Made by a program: the position numbers and the translations under genes
Shown: piece by piece, positions 1 to 7,119 of the stretch
How the letters are laid out: every line of letters begins with the position of its first letter
How positions within the stretch are numbered: the first letter of the stretch is position 1
Notes under the pieces: model-generated
What the model saw: the letters and a program-made list of their open reading frames with translations, nothing else
What the model was told of the DNA's origin: nothing
Database searches by the model: none
From: JAVVSK01 sp036654235
Lineage (GTDB): Bacteria; Bacillota; Clostridia; Christensenellales; CAG-138
Assembly: GCA_036654235.1 (NCBI GenBank)
Contig: JAVVSK010000009.1
Coordinates: 23,571 to 87,570 of the forward strand
Direction: 5' to 3'
Length of the DNA stretch: 64,000 bases

Positions 1-79
1 CCGCCAGCTTATCTCTTCTAATTTGAAGAAGCTCGCTTATGTCGTCCGTAGACGGTATATTGGTATCGGGATTCGTCAT
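1..79 (-). CDS. lysS: Lysyl-tRNA synthetase, N-terminal fragment (cut by window edge)
   Basis: Only the first 26 codons are inside the window. The start is the ATG at 79 on the minus strand, and the peptide begins MTNPDTN and reaches ELLQIRRDKLA, the N-terminal helix pattern typical of class II lysyl-tRNA synthetases. It lies 7 bases after the greA stop, and the order dusB-greA-lysS is a common operon in Clostridia, which supports the call. A GAGGT sequence upstream overlaps the end of greA and serves as ribosome binding site. The catalytic domain is outside the window, so the assignment rests on a short match plus gene order. Confidence 0.75.
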   Translation of the reverse strand, partial: MTNPDTNIPSTDDISELLQIRRDKLA

Positions 80-86
80 TTTTACC

Positions 87-557
87 TCACTTACTTATGT
101 CTAAAATTTTATAAGCGACAGATCCGCCCGGAGTTTGTATATTAATTTTTTCTCCGACGCGATGTCCTAACAGACCTATAGCTATAGGGCTTTTATCGCT
201 TATTCTATTTAAGCGGATATCACTTTCCGCCGGGCTTACTATCTGAATTATTAATTCTTTTTTATCGGCTAAATTTTTTATTTTGACCGTAGTACCGACG
301 TTAACCGTCGTAATGTCTACGCTATCCTCGTCTATAAGAACCGCGTCTCTTAGCATTGTTTCTATTTCTTCGATTTCGTAGTCAACGCGCGCCTGTTCCG
401 CTTTCGCCGCGTCGTATTCGGCGTTTTCGCTTAAGTCGCCGAACGCTCTGGCAACCTTTATTTCTTCGGATATCTCTGCCATGCGGACAGTCTTTAGGTA
501 TTCAAGTCTATCTTCATATTTTGCTATACCTTCTGCCGTAAGATGAACTTCTGCCAT
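87..557 (-). CDS. greA: Transcription elongation factor GreA
   Basis: GreA binds in the RNA polymerase secondary channel and stimulates transcript cleavage to rescue backtracked complexes. The 156-residue product has the family's usual length, with an N-terminal coiled coil carrying the ARAFGDLSENAEYDAAK signature at about residues 37-53 and a C-terminal FKBP-like domain ending in GGSVAYKILDI. I place the start at 557 (MAEVHL) rather than at an upstream ATG at 566, because GGAGGA sits 9 bases before 557 and directly abuts the upstream ATG. It is the penultimate visible gene of a minus-strand operon (membrane protein, dusB, greA, lysS). Confidence 0.95.
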   Translation of the reverse strand: MAEVHLTAEGIAKYEDRLEYLKTVRMAEISEEIKVARAFGDLSENAEYDAAKAEQARVDYEIEEIETMLRDAVLIDEDSVDITTVNVGTTVKIKNLADKKELIIQIVSPAESDIRLNRISDKSPIAIGLLGHRVGEKINIQTPGGSVAYKILDISK

Positions 558-604
558 AATAAACATTCCTCCGATTTTTTTCAATCAATTTACCTATTGT
601 ATTT

Positions 605-1594
605 TTATGCTAATCCTTTGTCAAGCATATCCGCGTACCAATCTAAAAACTCTGTAATTTCGAGACTTCCTCCGGCACTGTTGATTTTTTCGCGCAGTAC
701 TGCCGCATTGCGCATTCCCTTTGTATACCAAGCTATATGTTTTCGAAGTTCAATAAAAGCACCTTCACCCTTCTTTTTAACGTGAAGGCGAATATGCTTC
801 TTTGCCTCTTCGAGAATTTCCTTATCGCTTATTTTATGAAAAGGAATTCCCAATATCGCCGCTTTAACCTCGTCGAATATAAACGGGTTTCCCTTAGCCC
901 CCCGCGCTATCATTATCCCGTCAACGCCCGTTTGAGCTATCATATTTAAAGCATCATTGCCCGAAAAGATATCTCCGTTTCCTATAACCGGAATTTTAAC
1001 GCGCGCTTTAACTTTAGCTAGTATGTCCCAATCGGCGTTTCCGGAATACATTTGTTCTCGCGTTCTCGGGTGTACGGTTATCGCGCCGACCCCGCTCTCC
1101 TCTAAAACATGTGCAAATTCGACGGCGTTTACATGTGAATCGTCAAAGCCCTTTCTAAATTTTACCGTTATAGGGAGACGGGAGGACTTTACGGAAAGTT
1201 CAACGATTTTTGCAGCGAGAAGCGGATTTTTCATAAGCGCCGAACCCTCACCGTTATTGACTATTTTTTTTACAGGACAGCCCATATTTAGGTCTATCAG
1301 CGCAAATTTATCGAAACATTCCTCGGAGAGCCTTTTAGCGGCTTCGGCAATTATTTCGGGGTCGCTCCCGAAAAGCTGAACGCCGCATGGTTCTTCGAAT
1401 GACGAGGTTAAAAGCAGGGAACAGGTTTTTTTATTTAAAAAATGTAGTCCCTTAGCGCTTATCATCTCGGTATATGTAAAATCGCACCCATGTGCGCAGC
1501 ATATCTCCCGGAACGGAAGGTCAGTAACCTCAGCCATAGGAGCCAGCATTACAGGGAATTCCGTTTTGCGCCTTAAAATATCTTTTAACAGCAT
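605..1594 (-). CDS. dusB: tRNA-dihydrouridine synthase (DusB type)
   Basis: FMN-dependent reductase that converts uridine to dihydrouridine in the tRNA D-loop. The 329-residue product shows the family landmarks in order: APMAEVTDLPFR near the N-terminus, CGVQLFGSDPE, LNMGCPVKKI with the catalytic Cys, GSALMKNP, TVKFRKG, AITVHPRTREQMY and IPVIGNGDIFSG. The reading frame is open upstream to 1663, but the start at 1594 (MLLKDIL) aligns with the family and lies one base after the preceding gene's stop, so translation is probably coupled. The local Shine-Dalgarno is weak, consistent with coupling. Confidence 0.93.
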   Translation of the reverse strand: MLLKDILRRKTEFPVMLAPMAEVTDLPFREICCAHGCDFTYTEMISAKGLHFLNKKTCSLLLTSSFEEPCGVQLFGSDPEIIAEAAKRLSEECFDKFALIDLNMGCPVKKIVNNGEGSALMKNPLLAAKIVELSVKSSRLPITVKFRKGFDDSHVNAVEFAHVLEESGVGAITVHPRTREQMYSGNADWDILAKVKARVKIPVIGNGDIFSGNDALNMIAQTGVDGIMIARGAKGNPFIFDEVKAAILGIPFHKISDKEILEEAKKHIRLHVKKKGEGAFIELRKHIAWYTKGMRNAAVLREKINSAGGSLEITEFLDWYADMLDKGLA

Positions 1595-1595
1595 C

Positions 1596-2252
1596 TCAGC
1601 TTTTTGTTGGGCTTGGTGCCGGAGAAACCGCGCCGGTAGCCTGAGGTAGGGTCGGTGGAACAAAGGTCGGTTTTTGAGTATACGATGGTTTTGGCATAAT
1701 CGTAGAGGAAGGTAGAAGATCCATATTCGGGGTAGGATTTTGATTTTCCGCGGGGTTAGCCTCTAAGAGATCGATTTTATCTATTATCCATCTCGAATCC
1801 TTATTAATAAATGTAAGACGATATCGCCCAGCCTCCCAAAGGGGAACGGCGGCGGTTGGCGAACCTAAATTTGCGGTTCCGACGATAGAGGGAATCCGTT
1901 CGATAACTTCCATAGTTGCCGTTGTATACCAGGGCATAACGTCTATACCGACGATACTAAGGCGATAGTCGTAAGACGAAATAGTGTATAACTGATAGAT
2001 ATTATTCGACAGCAGCGCATCGTTATCTATACAGTCCTGAGTGAAATATGCATAAAGCTCGTTCGGGTCGCCATTTCCGAGTATGCAAGAAATTCGGTAA
2101 GTGAAACCCTCGTTTGCTAAAATATAGAGGTTTGCGATATTCATCGCCATGGCGAAAATACCATAAGCCAGTAATATAACAACTAATATGATGACAACCG
2201 CACGCAATATATACCAAATGCCCCTTCGAGGCATAGTGTACTTATTTTTCAA
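1596..2252 (-). CDS. Single-pass membrane protein of unknown function, first gene of dusB-greA-lysS operon
   Basis: I do not recognise the family. The 218-residue product has a short basic N-terminus, one strong hydrophobic helix at about residues 14-36, then an extracytoplasmic globular part of about 130 residues and a Pro/Thr/Ser-rich tail (about residues 170-218). This is the layout of a membrane-anchored protein with a flexible wall-spanning tail. The start is TTG at 2252, supported by AGGAGAT 7 bases upstream; an ATG six codons later is the alternative. It probably has no role in tRNA modification despite sharing the operon. Confidence 0.75.
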   Translation of the reverse strand: MKNKYTMPRRGIWYILRAVVIILVVILLAYGIFAMAMNIANLYILANEGFTYRISCILGNGDPNELYAYFTQDCIDNDALLSNNIYQLYTISSYDYRLSIVGIDVMPWYTTATMEVIERIPSIVGTANLGSPTAAVPLWEAGRYRLTFINKDSRWIIDKIDLLEANPAENQNPTPNMDLLPSSTIMPKPSYTQKPTFVPPTLPQATGAVSPAPSPTKS

Positions 2253-2280
2253 GGTATATCTCCTTCAACAATTTGTCAAT

Positions 2281-2310
2281 ATAATAGCACAAGTCAAACG
2301 GTTTTTGCAA
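2281..2310 (-). promoter_or_regulatory. Promoter of the membrane protein-dusB-greA-lysS operon
   Basis: On the minus strand TTGCAA is followed after 18 bases by TATTAT, with TG one base before the -10 (extended -10). The predicted start of transcription lies about 22 bases ahead of the TTG start codon at 2252. A short inverted repeat (CTAGC, 3 bases, GCTAG at 2322-2334) lies just upstream and could be an operator. No other gene occupies 2253-2688, an AT-rich stretch. Confidence 0.5.
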
Positions 2311-2594
2311 ATATTAGATATCTAGCTATGCTAGAAAAAACGTCTATACTGAAGAAACTTTGAAAAATACATATGGGATAAATCAATAAAAACGGTTTTT
2401 TTATTATACAAACGAAAATAATCAGGTTTTAATTTGCTTTGTGAAAATATATATGTTTGATGAAAATCGTGCCGTTATCGCACTTTGCGTGTTTTTTGAG
2501 GCATAAAGGCTACTTTATGGCGGTTTTTCCTTTAAATAGAGCTTAAAAATCAATTTTGAAGGAAAAATTTCACTTAAAAAAATAAAAAAAACAA

Positions 2595-2623
2595 TTGACA
2601 TAGCATCAAAAGTCTGTTAGAAT
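2595..2623 (+). promoter_or_regulatory. Promoter of the tRNA cluster
   Basis: TTGACA (2595-2600), a 17-base spacer, then TAGAAT (2618-2623): a near-consensus vegetative promoter 66 bases ahead of the first tRNA gene. All nine tRNAs follow on the same strand without another obvious promoter, so they are likely one transcript. Confidence 0.8.
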
Positions 2624-2688
2624 TGTAACCCGTTGGTGATGCGTTTGCGCTTTTCCGATGTTTTCTTTAGAGACGGTTCACACGGCGT

Positions 2689-2765
2689 GCGCCTGTAGCT
2701 CAGTTGGATAGAGCAACGGCCTTCTAAGCCGTAGGTCCTGGGTTCGAATCCCTGCAGGCGCGCCA
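2689..2765 (+). tRNA. tRNA-Arg (TCT)
   Basis: A 77-base cloverleaf with a 7-bp acceptor stem (GCGCCTG pairing CAGGCGC), anticodon loop CTTCTAA (anticodon TCT, reads AGA), T-loop GGTTCGAATCC and an encoded CCA end. Confidence 0.95.
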
Positions 2766-2773
2766 AGAACGTG

Positions 2774-2850
2774 GTGGGTGTAGTCCAGTTGGTTAAGACG
2801 CCAGATTGTGGCTCTGGAGATCGTGGGTTCGAGCCCCACCACTCACCCCA
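2774..2850 (+). tRNA. tRNA-His (GTG)
   Basis: A 77-base cloverleaf with encoded CCA. The anticodon loop TTGTGGC gives GTG. The base just before the acceptor stem (2773) is G opposite a C discriminator, as required for the extra G-1 of tRNA-His. Confidence 0.95.
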
Positions 2851-2890
2851 ATTTCGTAACGTTTTTTATATTCGTTCCGAGTTTGTTTGT

Positions 2891-2965
2891 TGGGGTGTAG
2901 CCAAGCGGCAAGGCACGGGACTTTGACTCCCGCATTCGTAGGTTCAAATCCTGCCACCCCAGCCA
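2891..2965 (+). tRNA. tRNA-Gln (TTG)
   Basis: A 75-base cloverleaf with acceptor TGGGGTG pairing CACCCCA, anticodon loop CTTTGAC (anticodon TTG), T-loop GGTTCAAATCC and encoded GCCA end. Confidence 0.95.
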
Positions 2966-2971
2966 TTTTAT

Positions 2972-3047
2972 GACCCGTTAGCTCAGTTGGTAGAGCACTT
3001 GACTTTTAATCAAGGTGTCCGGAGTTCGAATCTCCGACGGGTCACCA
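2972..3047 (+). tRNA. tRNA-Lys (TTT)
   Basis: A 76-base cloverleaf with acceptor GACCCGT pairing ACGGGTC, anticodon loop CTTTTAA (anticodon TTT) and encoded CCA. It complements the two CTT-decoding Lys genes further along the cluster. Confidence 0.95.
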
Positions 3048-3060
3048 TTTTTTTGAAAAT

Positions 3061-3146
3061 GCGGACGTGGCGTAATTGGCAGACGCGCTGGATTTAGGTT
3101 CCAGTGCCGAATAGGCGTATGAGTTCAAGTCTCTTCGTCCGCACCA
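3061..3146 (+). tRNA. tRNA-Leu (TAG)
   Basis: An 86-base class II tRNA with a long variable arm (TGCCGAATAGGCGT region), acceptor GCGGACG pairing CGTCCGC, anticodon loop TTTAGGT (anticodon TAG) and encoded ACCA. Confidence 0.95.
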
Positions 3147-3199
3147 GCTTTTTTTACTGGGTGTAAAACTGTTTGATTTTGTTCAAGCGCCGGGATTTT

Positions 3200-3275
3200 G
3201 GGTTGTTAGCTCAGCTGGTAGAGCACCTGACTCTTAATCAGGGTGTCCAGGGTTCGAGCCCCTGACGACCCACCA
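3200..3275 (+). tRNA. tRNA-Lys (CTT), copy 1
   Basis: A 76-base cloverleaf with acceptor GGGTTGT pairing ACGACCC, anticodon loop CTCTTAA (anticodon CTT) and encoded CCA. It is identical base for base to the gene at 3470-3545. Confidence 0.95.
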
Positions 3276-3306
3276 TTTATTACAGTTTATTGTTTTTTAA
3301 TATTGC

Positions 3307-3382
3307 GCGGGAGTAGCTCATTTGGTAGAGCGCCGCCTTGCCAAGGCGGAGGTAGCGGGTTCGAGCCCCGTCTTCCGCTCCA
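3307..3382 (+). tRNA. tRNA-Gly (GCC)
   Basis: A 76-base cloverleaf with acceptor GCGGGAG pairing CTTCCGC, anticodon loop TTGCCAA (anticodon GCC) and encoded TCCA end. Confidence 0.95.
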
Positions 3383-3389
3383 AAATAGT

Positions 3390-3463
3390 GCGGGTGTAGT
3401 GTAATGGTAACACATTAGCCTTCCAAGCTGAGATAGTGGGTTCGAGTCCCATCATCCGCTCCA
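3390..3463 (+). tRNA. tRNA-Gly (TCC)
   Basis: A 74-base cloverleaf with acceptor GCGGGTG pairing CATCCGC, anticodon loop CTTCCAA (anticodon TCC) and encoded TCCA end. It starts 7 bases after the preceding tRNA-Gly(GCC). Confidence 0.95.
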
Positions 3464-3469
3464 CTTTTT

Positions 3470-3545
3470 GGGTTGTTAGCTCAGCTGGTAGAGCACCTGA
3501 CTCTTAATCAGGGTGTCCAGGGTTCGAGCCCCTGACGACCCACCA
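3470..3545 (+). tRNA. tRNA-Lys (CTT), copy 2
   Basis: Exact duplicate of the tRNA-Lys(CTT) at 3200-3275, with the same acceptor, anticodon loop CTCTTAA and CCA end. It is the last gene of the cluster. Confidence 0.95.
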
Positions 3546-3559
3546 AACCCTATAAACCC

Positions 3560-3588
3560 AAAAGTTCTCTTTTTTAAAGGGAACTTTT
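3560..3588 (+). terminator. Terminator of the tRNA cluster
   Basis: AAAAGTTCTCTTT and AAAGGGAACTTTT form a 13-bp stem with one G-T pair around a 3-base loop. The stem's own T-run supplies the 3' U-tract. It lies 14 bases after the last tRNA. Confidence 0.75.
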
Positions 3589-3845
3589 GTTATATGCGAA
3601 GATTCTTTAATTTTCAAAAAAATCTATACGAATCGGTTCGTCGGCGGAAAGACCGAAAATCATTCGGCTATTCCGCCGATTTTTAAAGCCGGGATCGTTG
3701 TTGCGTATGTTATTATTATTCTGTTTGTGCTACGATATACTATTATAAATAACGCGCTGAGATGCAAGATGAAATTCGCGCTAAAAAGCTTTGGATAGAG
3801 GCTACGAAAGGTATTCTTTGACTTTATTTTGAGGATAGATAATTT

Positions 3846-4340
3846 ACGAACTATCATATTGCAAATTGCGATGATGAGGCGATCGAATTAAAATATTTAT
3901 CTTCGTTCGTAGGCGAATGGACGAAGCAAAACGATAATATAGTCATCATATCAATCTTTAAAAGCGCTGAAACCTTCATTTTCGATTATGCGGACAATAA
4001 GGATTACAATATTCTTTTACTCGACATTGAGATGCCCGGTATTAATGGCGTTGAGCTGGCGAAAAGAGCGCGCCTTGATAATGCAACGGTTCAGATTATT
4101 TTTATAACGGGCTTTCCGAATTTTTTAGCGGAAGGCTATGAGGTTTCGGCGCTGTATTTTCTAATGAAATCCGTAGGCTATGAAAAGTTTTTAGAAGTTC
4201 TAACCCGTGCATCGATAAATTTAAGTAAAGCCGAAAGGGTTATAATATTTAATATCGACGGTTAATTGATTCGTATTTTAGCCGGTAAAATAACGTTCGT
4301 CTAGGCGTTCGCAAATTCGGTTATGTTAATTACAACCGAC
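3846..4340 (+). pseudogene. Decayed LytTR-family response regulator
   Basis: Translation in one frame from 3846 to the TAA at 4263-4265 reads as a receiver domain: CDDEAIELKYLSSFVGEW, then LLLDIEMPGINGVELAKRA with the phospho-acceptor Asp, VQIIFITGFPNFLAEGYEVSAL, and the helix FLMKSV. The codon where the start should be is AAC, not a start codon. Right after the receiver, a stop interrupts what still reads as the head of the LytTR DNA-binding domain (LIRILAGKITFV, then another stop). The rest of that domain is missing and the sequence runs straight into an ABC transporter remnant. The family normally controls peptide-signalled exporters. About 250 bases before it (3589-3845) hold no intact gene, only one hydrophobic stretch reading GIVVAYVIIILFVLRYTII. 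Confidence 0.75.
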
Positions 4341-4353
4341 AATTTTTAGGGAT

Positions 4354-4885
4354 ACAAGCGCGATGAATATTATACGCTTTTATCGGTCGTCTTTCAGGAC
4401 ATTTATATTATGCTGATTTCTGTCGCAAAAAATATACCCCTTTTGCGAGCAAAGTAAAATTGATGAAGCTAAGATTTCTAAAGTTAAAGCTTTCAGGACT
4501 ATACGAAAAAGTAGAAAATTTACCTAAAAAAGAAAACAATCTGCTTTTAAAAAGCATATATGAGGAAGCTACTGATCTTTCGGAAGGCGAAAAACAAAGG
4601 CATGCACTATATCAAATTATACCCGACGAACCAACCGCCGATCTCGAGCCGATAGCTGAATACGATATATAGCAAGTTTAACGGTATGACCGGAAATAAA
4701 ACGGCGATTTATATAAGTCACCGTCTATACTCCTGTCGCTTTTTGCGATGATATAGCGGTATTAGGTAAAGGCAGAATTGTCCAACGCGGTAATCACGAT
4801 AAATTTGTCGTAAATGAAGCCGGAAAACACTATGAACTATGGAATGTTCAAGAGCAGTATTACGTCGAAAAGGAATATAGAAAAT
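4354..4885 (+). pseudogene. Decayed ABC exporter ATPase (peptide/lantibiotic exporter type)
   Basis: Fragments of a nucleotide-binding domain remain in order but in shifting frames: YTLLSVVFQDIYI (Q-loop) near 4370-4420, LSEGEKQRHAL (signature motif) near 4578-4610, IIPDEPTADLEPIAEYDI (Walker B and D-loop) near 4615-4670, then after a frame change KTAIYISHRLYSC (H-loop) near 4700-4735 and IAVLGKGRIVQRGNHDKF with HYELWNVQEQYY near 4755-4870. Walker A and the whole transmembrane domain are absent. Several stops and frame changes make it non-functional. It adjoins a decayed LytTR regulator, so the two probably came from one peptide-export or signalling module. Confidence 0.75.
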
Positions 4886-5021
4886 ACCGCGTTGTTTATC
4901 TGCCATTTCATACACTGTTTTTAAGCGCAAATAAAAATCCGGGCAGTTTAAAAAGATAAATGTATCAAACTGTACGGGTATTTCGCTTACAAACGTAAAT
5001 AAAAAAATCAAGCTTTATTTT

Positions 5022-5414
5022 TCAGTTACATTTATGATTATTCTTATCCATCCAATAAATCAGCTTACCGCATTTTGGGCAGGTATTTTCAGCCGTATTT
5101 TTATCTACCCAACTTTTTACGCCATTGTCTTTCATAAATTGCAAGTCGCTGATAACCGTTTCGTGGTGACCAATTCCGTTTTCATAATGCTGCTTACTGA
5201 AATCATTTAAACGTGCGCAGGGAAAATCAGGGCATTCATAGCAGCGGGTAACATTATGCTGTTTGGCGCATGCGCGGAATCCGGCTCCGCATACGGCGCA
5301 ATGCGGAGTTAGTTTATCAGATAAACAACCGTGACAATCTTCGGGATATGCGGGGCAAATCCCGCAAAACAGACCGCAAATAGCGGCGGTATTATTATTT
5401 GGTTTCATATTCAT
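5022..5414 (-). CDS. Cysteine-rich DUF3795-type protein
   Basis: The 130-residue product has many cysteines in zinc-ligand-like pairs: CGLFCGICPAYPEDCHGC near the N-terminus, CAVCGAGFRACA, TRCYECPDFPCARL, and a C-terminal ribbon CPKCGKLIYWM...CN. The first part matches the small DUF3795 family found widely in Clostridia, whose role is unknown. The reading frame opens with GTG at 5420, but the ATG at 5414 is better spaced from GAGG. It stands alone between the decayed exporter and the MATE gene and may bind zinc or a metal cluster. Confidence 0.7.
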   Translation of the reverse strand: MNMKPNNNTAAICGLFCGICPAYPEDCHGCLSDKLTPHCAVCGAGFRACAKQHNVTRCYECPDFPCARLNDFSKQHYENGIGHHETVISDLQFMKDNGVKSWVDKNTAENTCPKCGKLIYWMDKNNHKCN

Positions 5415-5600
5415 TTTCACCTCAATTTATAAATAGCATGATCATAAGCAAACTTTAGAAGTATAGAAATATCTATCTATTCTATATACATTATAAATGA
5501 TAAGTTAATCAAAGGTCAACAGAAGAACGTTTATATACGTCGTCGGATACTTATTTAGAACGGTTAAAAAAACAGAATGGGGTAGATATAAAAAAATGCG

Positions 5601-5628
5601 TTGCCAATTGCTTTTTTAATGATATAAT
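5601..5628 (+). promoter_or_regulatory. Promoter of the MATE exporter gene
   Basis: TTGCCA (5601-5606), 16-base spacer, TATAAT (5623-5628). The predicted transcript start falls on or next to the ATG at 5635, which would make the message leaderless if that ATG is used. Confidence 0.55.
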
Positions 5629-5634
5629 AAGGAT

Positions 5635-7035
5635 ATGTTTATTAAAAACTTTTTTCTTGTTGATAAAATGATTAAGCCATCTATGGTGTTGGGGGAGCTT
5701 CCCGGGACAAAAGAAGCGTATAAAACGAGCCTCGCTATGGCTTGGCCCTCGGCGCTTGAATCCGTTTTGATCGCTCTTATCGGCTCAATGGACATCATGA
5801 TGGTCGGGTCATTGGGCGAATCCGCAATTTCGGCGGTCGGAATAACGACTCAGCCGAAATTCATACTGTTAGCCGTTATAATGACGCTTAATATGGGCGT
5901 TACCGCGATAGTAGCTAGAAGAAAAGGCGAGGGCGATAAAGTGGGCGCGACAAAATGCCTAAAACAGGCTCTCCTTCTTTGCGGTCTGCTGTCTCTAATT
6001 TTAAACGTACTTGGCGAGGTTTTCGCCGAGGATTTTTTACGCTTAGCCGGAGCGAACGACGATTATATGGTGGATGCTCTCGTATATTTTCGAATCATCC
6101 TTATAGGTAATTTTTTTTCATGTATAAACTTAACTATAAATGCCGCGCAAAGGGGCTTCGGAAATACGCGAATATCAATGGTGACGAATATTTCCGCGAA
6201 CCTTGTAAATATTCTTTTTAACTTTCTCCTTATAAACGGCATTTGGATTTTTCCAAGGTGGGGGGTTATGGGCGCTGCTGTTGCAACGGTTATAGGAAAT
6301 ATAGTCGGACTTATAATAGCGATAATCTCGGTAACTAGGCGGCAACGCGAATTTAATATATTCGTAAGCAAGGGATGGGGCTTTGATAAAAAGACGATGA
6401 AGGGTATAATTAAAGTCTGGTCCTCTGCTCTCGTTGAACAGGTATTTATGCGTGCCGGATTTTTCGTTTATGCGGCAATGGTTGCCTCTTTGGGAACGCT
6501 TGCCTTTGCGACGCATCAAATTTGCTTACAACTTATAAATATATCGTTCGCATTTGGCGATGGGCTGGGGATAGCCTCTGCTAGTTTAGTAGGTCAAAAC
6601 TTAGGGGCAAAGCGACCCGATATAGCTATGATATACGGTAAAGTAGGTCAGCGCTGCGCCCTTATAATAGGCATATTTCTTTCAATTACCTTTATCCTTT
6701 TACGAAAACAGCTGATCGGTCTATTTTCAAACGAAGCGGAGGTTATCGAGCTGGGGTCGAAGGTCGTTTTCGTTATAGCTCTCCTCTGTCTTGCGCAAAC
6801 ATCACAGGTCGTAATATCGGGCTGTTTGCGCGGCGCGGGCGACGCTGGCTTTGTCGCCATATCATCTTTTATAAGCATAGCGGTGGTTAGAACCGGTTTA
6901 TCTTATCTTTTCTGTTTCACTTTAGGATGGGGCTTAATCGGAGCTTGGTTGGGTATGTTCAGCGATCAGTTTTTGCGTTTAATACTGAATTTTATTCGCT
7001 ATGAAACGGCAAAGTGGACCAAAATAGAATTGTAA
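5635..7035 (+). CDS. MATE family multidrug efflux transporter
   Basis: Twelve-helix sodium- or proton-coupled antiporter of the DinF/NorM superfamily in the cytoplasmic membrane. The 466-residue product has the two-fold MATE repeat: early helix MAWPSALESVLIALIGSMDIMMVGSLG, the conserved GITTQP segment, the linker ARRKGEGD after helix 2, and the second half beginning near residue 250. Length is normal. Start choice is uncertain: the ATG at 5635 lacks a good ribosome binding site, and the ATG at 5668 (MIKPSM) is also possible. It is transcribed alone and separated from the convergent ABC operon by a hairpin terminator. Substrate cannot be inferred. Confidence 0.9.
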   Translation: MFIKNFFLVDKMIKPSMVLGELPGTKEAYKTSLAMAWPSALESVLIALIGSMDIMMVGSLGESAISAVGITTQPKFILLAVIMTLNMGVTAIVARRKGEGDKVGATKCLKQALLLCGLLSLILNVLGEVFAEDFLRLAGANDDYMVDALVYFRIILIGNFFSCINLTINAAQRGFGNTRISMVTNISANLVNILFNFLLINGIWIFPRWGVMGAAVATVIGNIVGLIIAIISVTRRQREFNIFVSKGWGFDKKTMKGIIKVWSSALVEQVFMRAGFFVYAAMVASLGTLAFATHQICLQLINISFAFGDGLGIASASLVGQNLGAKRPDIAMIYGKVGQRCALIIGIFLSITFILLRKQLIGLFSNEAEVIELGSKVVFVIALLCLAQTSQVVISGCLRGAGDAGFVAISSFISIAVVRTGLSYLFCFTLGWGLIGAWLGMFSDQFLRLILNFIRYETAKWTKIEL

Positions 7036-7070
7036 CGCATTCAATGTTTTAAAAAACGCATTTTATAAAC

Positions 7071-7107
7071 CAAATACCCCCACGGAATAATTCCGTGAGG
7101 GTATTTG
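7071..7107. terminator. Bidirectional hairpin between convergent MATE and ABC operons
   Basis: A 17-bp stem with one mismatch (CAAATACCCCCACGGAA / TTCCGTGAGGGTATTTG) around a 3-base loop. It sits between the ends of two convergent genes (7035 and 7120). T-tracts are short on both sides. Confidence 0.65.
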
Positions 7108-7119
7108 ATTCATAAAGGT

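Noticed and set aside
3660..3857. 65-codon reading frame on the minus strand
   Set aside because: No ribosome binding site, no recognisable content, and it runs opposite to the decayed LytTR regulator; likely chance.
4718..5011. 97-codon reading frame on the minus strand
   Set aside because: It is antisense to the clear H-loop and C-terminal remnants of the decayed ABC ATPase.
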